Below, piece after piece: positions 25,986-64,000 of a stretch of 64,000 nucleotides of DNA. The stretch's first letter is position 1; each line of letters starts with the position of its first letter. The stretch is from contig NC_067116.1 of NCBI RefSeq assembly GCF_021347895.1, positions 40,195,677 to 40,259,676 on the forward strand, given 5' to 3'. This stretch comes from Acanthochromis polyacanthus. Taxonomy: Eukaryota; Chordata; Actinopteri; Pomacentridae. A program made the translations under genes and the position numbers. The notes under the pieces were generated by a model that did no database searches, was not told the DNA's origin, and worked only from the letters and a program-made list of their open reading frames with translations.

Positions 25986-28900
25986 TACTATTTTTGTTTC
26001 TGAGAGGCACAACTTATGAACTTTTTGATACCACTTTCTGTGTCAATCAAAGCTTTTCCTGCTGAAATCAGCTGCCTGTTGCGGCCAGAAAAGAGGTTAA
26101 TGAGATCTGTGAAAACAGTGACATTGTGGTCTGTACAACCAAAACGGTGTGTTGAAAGAGGCAAAATATTTCCACTGAATGGATTTGCAGAGTTGGGTTG
26201 TACTCTATTGAGATTGAAGCACCACATGACGAAGTCGTGATGTGAGTCATTGTTAATATAAAAAGCACATTATTGTCAATGAGTGAAGCTTCAATACATG
26301 AAATACCTGCAGCTTATATGGCAACCACTGGACTTTTTTGGTGAGCAGAAAATTTCAATTTGCCTTGTAAAATGGTGATAACAGGATTTCAGTTGAAATG
26401 GATCATGTTAAAATCCTTTCTTCCTCTTTGAAGGCTTTTTGAAGCTGGGCGACCAGTATGAAAAGAGATTATTTTATAGACTATTCCTGTACTGTGTTCT
26501 GATACATCTGCGTAATACTCAACAACCACCCTCTTAAATATTTTAATCACAAATACCCCAACTACCACTGTGTCCCCATTAATATTGCTCTATTTCATTA
26601 CCATTTTCCCCATATCTAGGACATGCATAATCTCGGTTTTCTTTCAAGCTTTTGTCCAATTTTTAGTGCAAGTACCTCACGGCTGTGTATCGGACTCACG
26701 CTGAGAACATACACATCATCAAGACTGAGGCGAAGGCAGAGTAGGAGAGAAACAACTGCATAACGAGGTGGTGAAAGGAAAAAAAGGTAGAAAGAATGAG
26801 GAGAGAAGGCGAGAGCCTTGGCAACCGTAATAAGTGACAAAAGCATTTCAGAACATATTAGCGTCTTCATTTGATAGTGATGAGATGTTTTAGTTGCATG
26901 TAATGTACCCAGACCCCTGAATGAAAGGGTCACTAGCCATAACCAGCATCCAATTCAACATTACAGACAATCCTCACATCATTTCATCTTCTCTTTTAAG
27001 CCTCTGCTCTTTGACCTGACTTTTACCAGATAAGTATCAGTCTTCATTAGGGCTTTTCTTAAGACACTAGAGATCATTGATTGGCTGGTGATTTGTTATG
27101 CAAGTTGGCCACAGTGGGAGATGGCATTGATGAAGTCCAGCGACATATTGCAACCTCCAACCTGATCTGGGATAGTGAGATGAGACAAATTAACAAGTCG
27201 GTGTTGGACTGAGTGAAGTGTGGTGTTGAGTTCAGGGGTCCCGTTTCAGCACCTGATCTAAATGAGATGTTAAGGCTCAGATTATACTTGACCAGCTATC
27301 GTTTGCCTTTTTCCCTCCTCTGTCACCACTTGACATCTGTATTAGCTTCCAAACAGGGCTGTTGGGATCATTCCTGAAGTCAGCTCTTGAATTCTTTGTC
27401 ACAACACTGGGAGCAACAGTTCCCCACGGTGAAAGAACTGACTATTCGCCTCTGACAGTATAGTTTTTAACATTTTTTTAAAAACCCACAGAGCCCGCAC
27501 AGTGTGCCAACCTCGATATGACTTCAGTGACATCTATTGCCATTTCAATTTTGAACACGGAGCGCTATAGCACCCTGGGGTTGAATATTTCGGATTAGTG
27601 TCTCCTCCAAATGGCGAAATGTATATGTGACTTGCAGTAGGCCTCGCTCAACGATAATGGCACACTACTGTACAGCTTGTAGCATGCAGCGATGCTTCAG
27701 AATGGACTCGGCTGTGGCCATTTGTCATAATTACAGAGATGCTTTGGCTCAGAACCATTTGCGAGTGCACACACACATGCATACACAACACACACAGCAT
27801 GCACACACTTGGTTTAATACTTGTGTATCTACTTATTCTGCTGTCCCATGAAATTGTATAGCCCAGGGTGTCTAATTATACTAATCGAATGCGTACCGCC
27901 TGACATTTATTCATACATTATTAATAGCAGAAACAATAGAATCTCTGATTGGATAGACTGGCTTCTTGACTTCTCGTCTTCTCCCTCTGTTTCTCACTTA
28001 TCTCTCACTCCATCTCTCTCTTTCCACCCCTGTGACCTCCTTTCTTCTCCTCCGTGACTCTTTACCCTTCACCTCGTGTAATTTGGCTTGTGGGTGTTGA
28101 GTAATTAGCATGCCTCCCACTTTTATTCTGATGTCAGAGTGGGGAATTTGAGAAATGTCCCATAAAGATTGTGTGTCCTGATAAGGTTGTGTCTGGGACT
28201 CCATTAAAGAGATGGCCTGCACAATGGCTGTTTGTATCCTTTGGGGGGAAGAGAGGTGAAGAGTAAGATGGAGATGGAAGCCTCATTCATACTACTACAA
28301 GGACTATGCAATAGTATATGTCACCTTCCTCCATTGATACCTTTTGTATTATGTTAATATAAGCACTAACATGAACCAGTTATCATTTTTTTTGCTGAAT
28401 TATAATGAAAAATTGTGGAAAATCTTCCTAAAACAGTGGGACAGGCTCAGCCTTTTACATAATACATGTAATATTCAGGTGTTCACATACTTTTGGACCT
28501 ATAGGTTGTGTAGTTTTATGTGTTTGTATTATGCACACTTTTGAAGCTGTTGAGGTAGATTTTTTCACAGTTCTTGTTGTAATTTCTAACTTAAATACAA
28601 CAAGATGTAGTTGTTGCAAATAAAGCACACGATGTTTACTTGAACTGAACTGAGGACGACTTTCCACAAAAGGACATCCCAGATTCAGTGTTTGATTTCG
28701 TCTCGTGTTACATGCTGTGCATGTGTGACCACAGTAAAATACTAAAGCGCTTTGCATAAAGAAATCCAACCTTGAGTATTCAAATTTTTTCAATGTTACA
28801 GTCAAGCATGGCTGTGAGAAATGTTTTTTGTTCGTACTGGTGGAGGATGCAAGGCCTCTCCGCTAGATTTTCAAAGCAAATTACTCGACGAGACAAGATA

Positions 28901-29804
28901 AGTGTGGCGTTATGGGATTTTTTCAAATTACGCTTTGCACAATGCGGGCAATTTCTATGAAAATGTAATTTCATGCCAGGCAAGTATGGTGAGGGGAAAA
29001 CTTGATGGGTAGTTACAGATGCGTCAGAGCTTAAAACAATAAGTTCATAAAGGTGCCCGTCGGAAGCACATTAAATCACACATGTGCTGTGACTGAAAAC
29101 TGAGGTCCAGCTCATGCTACTTCTGAAGTGTGTGCCTTAAGTCGATAGCAATTTCTCAAAGCTTTTCTCTTTCTCATTTCCCTAGATGGATTGTGTAGGC
29201 TAACTTCATTCAGGTATCATTTGTATTTCCACATGAATTACATCCTAAATCTGCATGTGGCTCAGTCCTGCCCGATGGAAAAACACCGTCAGTTTAGCTC
29301 CGCTTGCAGCGAGGTGATTTGCGTGGCTGGAAAGCATTTAATTTAGTAAACCACCACTTCTCTCCCTGTCTCAGTCTCTTTCATATCCTGGATAATGCTT
29401 GATGTCTAGACCATTACTGAGTCTTTCGCTCATTCTGTGGAGAATTACTGTATGTATTATACGTATCTTTCTCTCTATCTTGCCCACGATTTCGCCCCTG
29501 ATGTCTCATTCTGGAAGGTTTCAGATGGATCACAGTGTTTGATGTGGTGATGCCACAGCGATCCGGTTGCATTCAGATCTGACTGGACGTTTCTCCCGCA
29601 GTGCATGACTTAATCCCCTCTGTCCAAGCGGCTATTTATCTCGCCTCACATCGGGATGAAGAGACGCTGAGGGGAAAACAAAGATCGAGCTTCAGTCGAG
29701 AAAAACCCGCCTGCCAGTTAGTTAGTTGACTGATTGAATGTGTCTCTGTCTGTTTATGCACAGTGTCTTTACTCAGTTCTTTCCTTCTTTTTATGTTTCC
29801 ACAG
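25986..29804. other. Non-coding sequence upstream of the sema6b ATG exon
   Basis: Possibly the 3' end of a 5'UTR intron, since it ends in a strong acceptor. 29540-29700 is complex, non-repetitive sequence that could be regulatory. A short CA-rich run occurs at 27765-27800. No exon recognised. Confidence 0.5.
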
Positions 29805-29823
29805 ACTCCACAGTTGTGTTGCT
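29805..29823 (+). other. sema6b: sema6b 5'UTR segment ahead of the start codon
   Basis: A long pyrimidine tract ends in ttatgtttccacag at 29804, a textbook acceptor. The 19 bases that follow precede the ATG. A second possible acceptor AG lies 10 bases further on (29813-29814). This means the ATG exon is not the first exon: at least one non-coding exon and the promoter lie upstream and were not identified. Confidence 0.6.
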
Positions 29824-63161
<33,338 letters not shown>

Positions 63162-64000
63162 GTGAGGCTTAGCACAGTTAAAACACTGAATTATGAATAT
63201 ATACACTAGGGTTATAACTTTTTGATCTTTTTTTTCCAAAATCAAAGTCCTGCATCATGATTGGATGAACTTGTTGGTATAATTGAAGAAACCAAACTCT
63301 ATTTTTCAACATTCTTTTAAAAAAGTCCCCCCGAAACAAAAAAGTGTTAAATACACATTACAAGCAAGAATAGAAACTGATACTCCAGTATATTATGATG
63401 GCAGTACAACTTATCATTGATCCATTATCAGTCATATTGACTTGTAATGGCCCTTGTGATAACTTAGCATGGTTTCGCATTTCATATCATTGGCTGTAAT
63501 GTGTATTTAATACTTTTTTGTTTCGGGGGGACTTTTTTAAAAGAGTGTTGAAAATGGAGTTTAGTTTCTTCAGTTATACCAAAAAGTTCATCCAATCATG
63601 ATGCAGGACTTTGATTTTGGAAAAAAAAGATCAAAAAGTTATAACCCTAATATACACACATATAATTCTCATTTGAAGCAGCAAATAGATTCTGAAAGAA
63701 TCGTAGCGCTGCAGTTGTATTTCTTATCAACATAACGAGGAAGCAGATTCTTAATTAACAAATCTGACAGATTTCAAAATGGATCTATAGAATGTATTTG
63801 CATAACAGCATCGTCCATTTGTTTTCCCTACAATATAATATTCATTAGTGGCAAGGAGAGACGAATAAAGGTCTTTCTACAGTTACGCTCAGGCACTGTC
63901 TTGTTGTTTGCTTGTTTTAGAATCTTAATCTGAATTAACCCAGCGCGTACATAAATTGAGCTCATCATTTCAAGTCAGTGGTGTAAAAATGTTGTATTTT
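63162..64000 (+). other. Start of intron 11 of sema6b
   Basis: 839 bp in window, over half of it the inverted-repeat element at 63209-63647. No exon found in the remainder. Confidence 0.85.
63209..63647. mobile_element. Long-inverted-repeat MITE with TA target duplication
   Basis: 439 bp. The left arm (63209 to about 63365) and right arm (about 63493-63647) are reverse complements over roughly 155 bp with only about eight differences by eye. They start gggttataactttttgatc and end gatcaaaaagttataaccc. TA stands at both borders (63207-63208 and 63648-63649). The loop is about 130 bp. The TA duplication fits Tc1/mariner-type mobilisation; no transposase is present. Confidence 0.8.

Overview
The window looks like nuclear DNA from a teleost fish, probably a spiny-rayed (percomorph) species. 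The clues are a vertebrate intron/exon structure, long dinucleotide microsatellites, and several interspersed repeats of kinds I recognise from teleost genomes. I see no prokaryotic-style gene organisation. The open frames found by simple translation are almost all low-complexity or chance frames.

The one gene I can support is a plus-strand class 6 semaphorin, best matched to sema6b. Its first coding exon begins at 29824, and eleven coding exons can be joined in frame to 63161. They give about 415 residues: signal peptide, then most of the sema domain, ending near Trp-Ile-Val-Arg-Thr-Met-Val-Arg. The rest of the sema domain, the PSI domain, the transmembrane segment and the cytoplasmic tail must lie downstream of the window. 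The ATG exon sits behind a strong acceptor site, so there is at least one upstream 5'UTR exon that I could not locate. Much or all of the first 29.8 kb may therefore be 5' intron or flank.

Layout. 1-29804: no coding exon recognised. This stretch holds a TTAA-flanked non-autonomous element (880-1428) centred on a near-perfect palindrome. It also holds an AT-rich repeat (3890-4480), fragments of dispersed teleost repeats (8690-8990, 9525-9640, 10262-10830, 11440-11570), and a 2.4 kb repeat (12823-15270) carrying at least five CTCF-like cores in one orientation. Further on are an old duplication (15590-16462) and a decayed mariner-family transposase (25455-25985). 29805-63161: the sema6b exons. 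The introns contain a tRNA-derived SINE with target-site duplication (40021-40216), a three-copy local duplication broken by another repeat (41571-42880), two very long pure TG tracts (47095-47280 and 53851-53992), and an AGCAT/AACAT pentamer array (56758-57116). 63162-64000: start of intron 11, with a 440-bp long-inverted-repeat element 45 bp past the exon 11 donor.

The most interesting signal is at exon 7. Its acceptor has no ordinary polypyrimidine tract. A pure (TG)71 tract runs to within four bases of the exon, and the best branch-point motif lies about 154 nt upstream on the far side of the repeat, with no AG between. Exon 7 is 120 nt, so skipping it would keep frame. This resembles the TG-repeat-sensitive acceptor of human CFTR exon 9 and makes repeat-length-dependent splicing of sema6b a concrete, testable idea.
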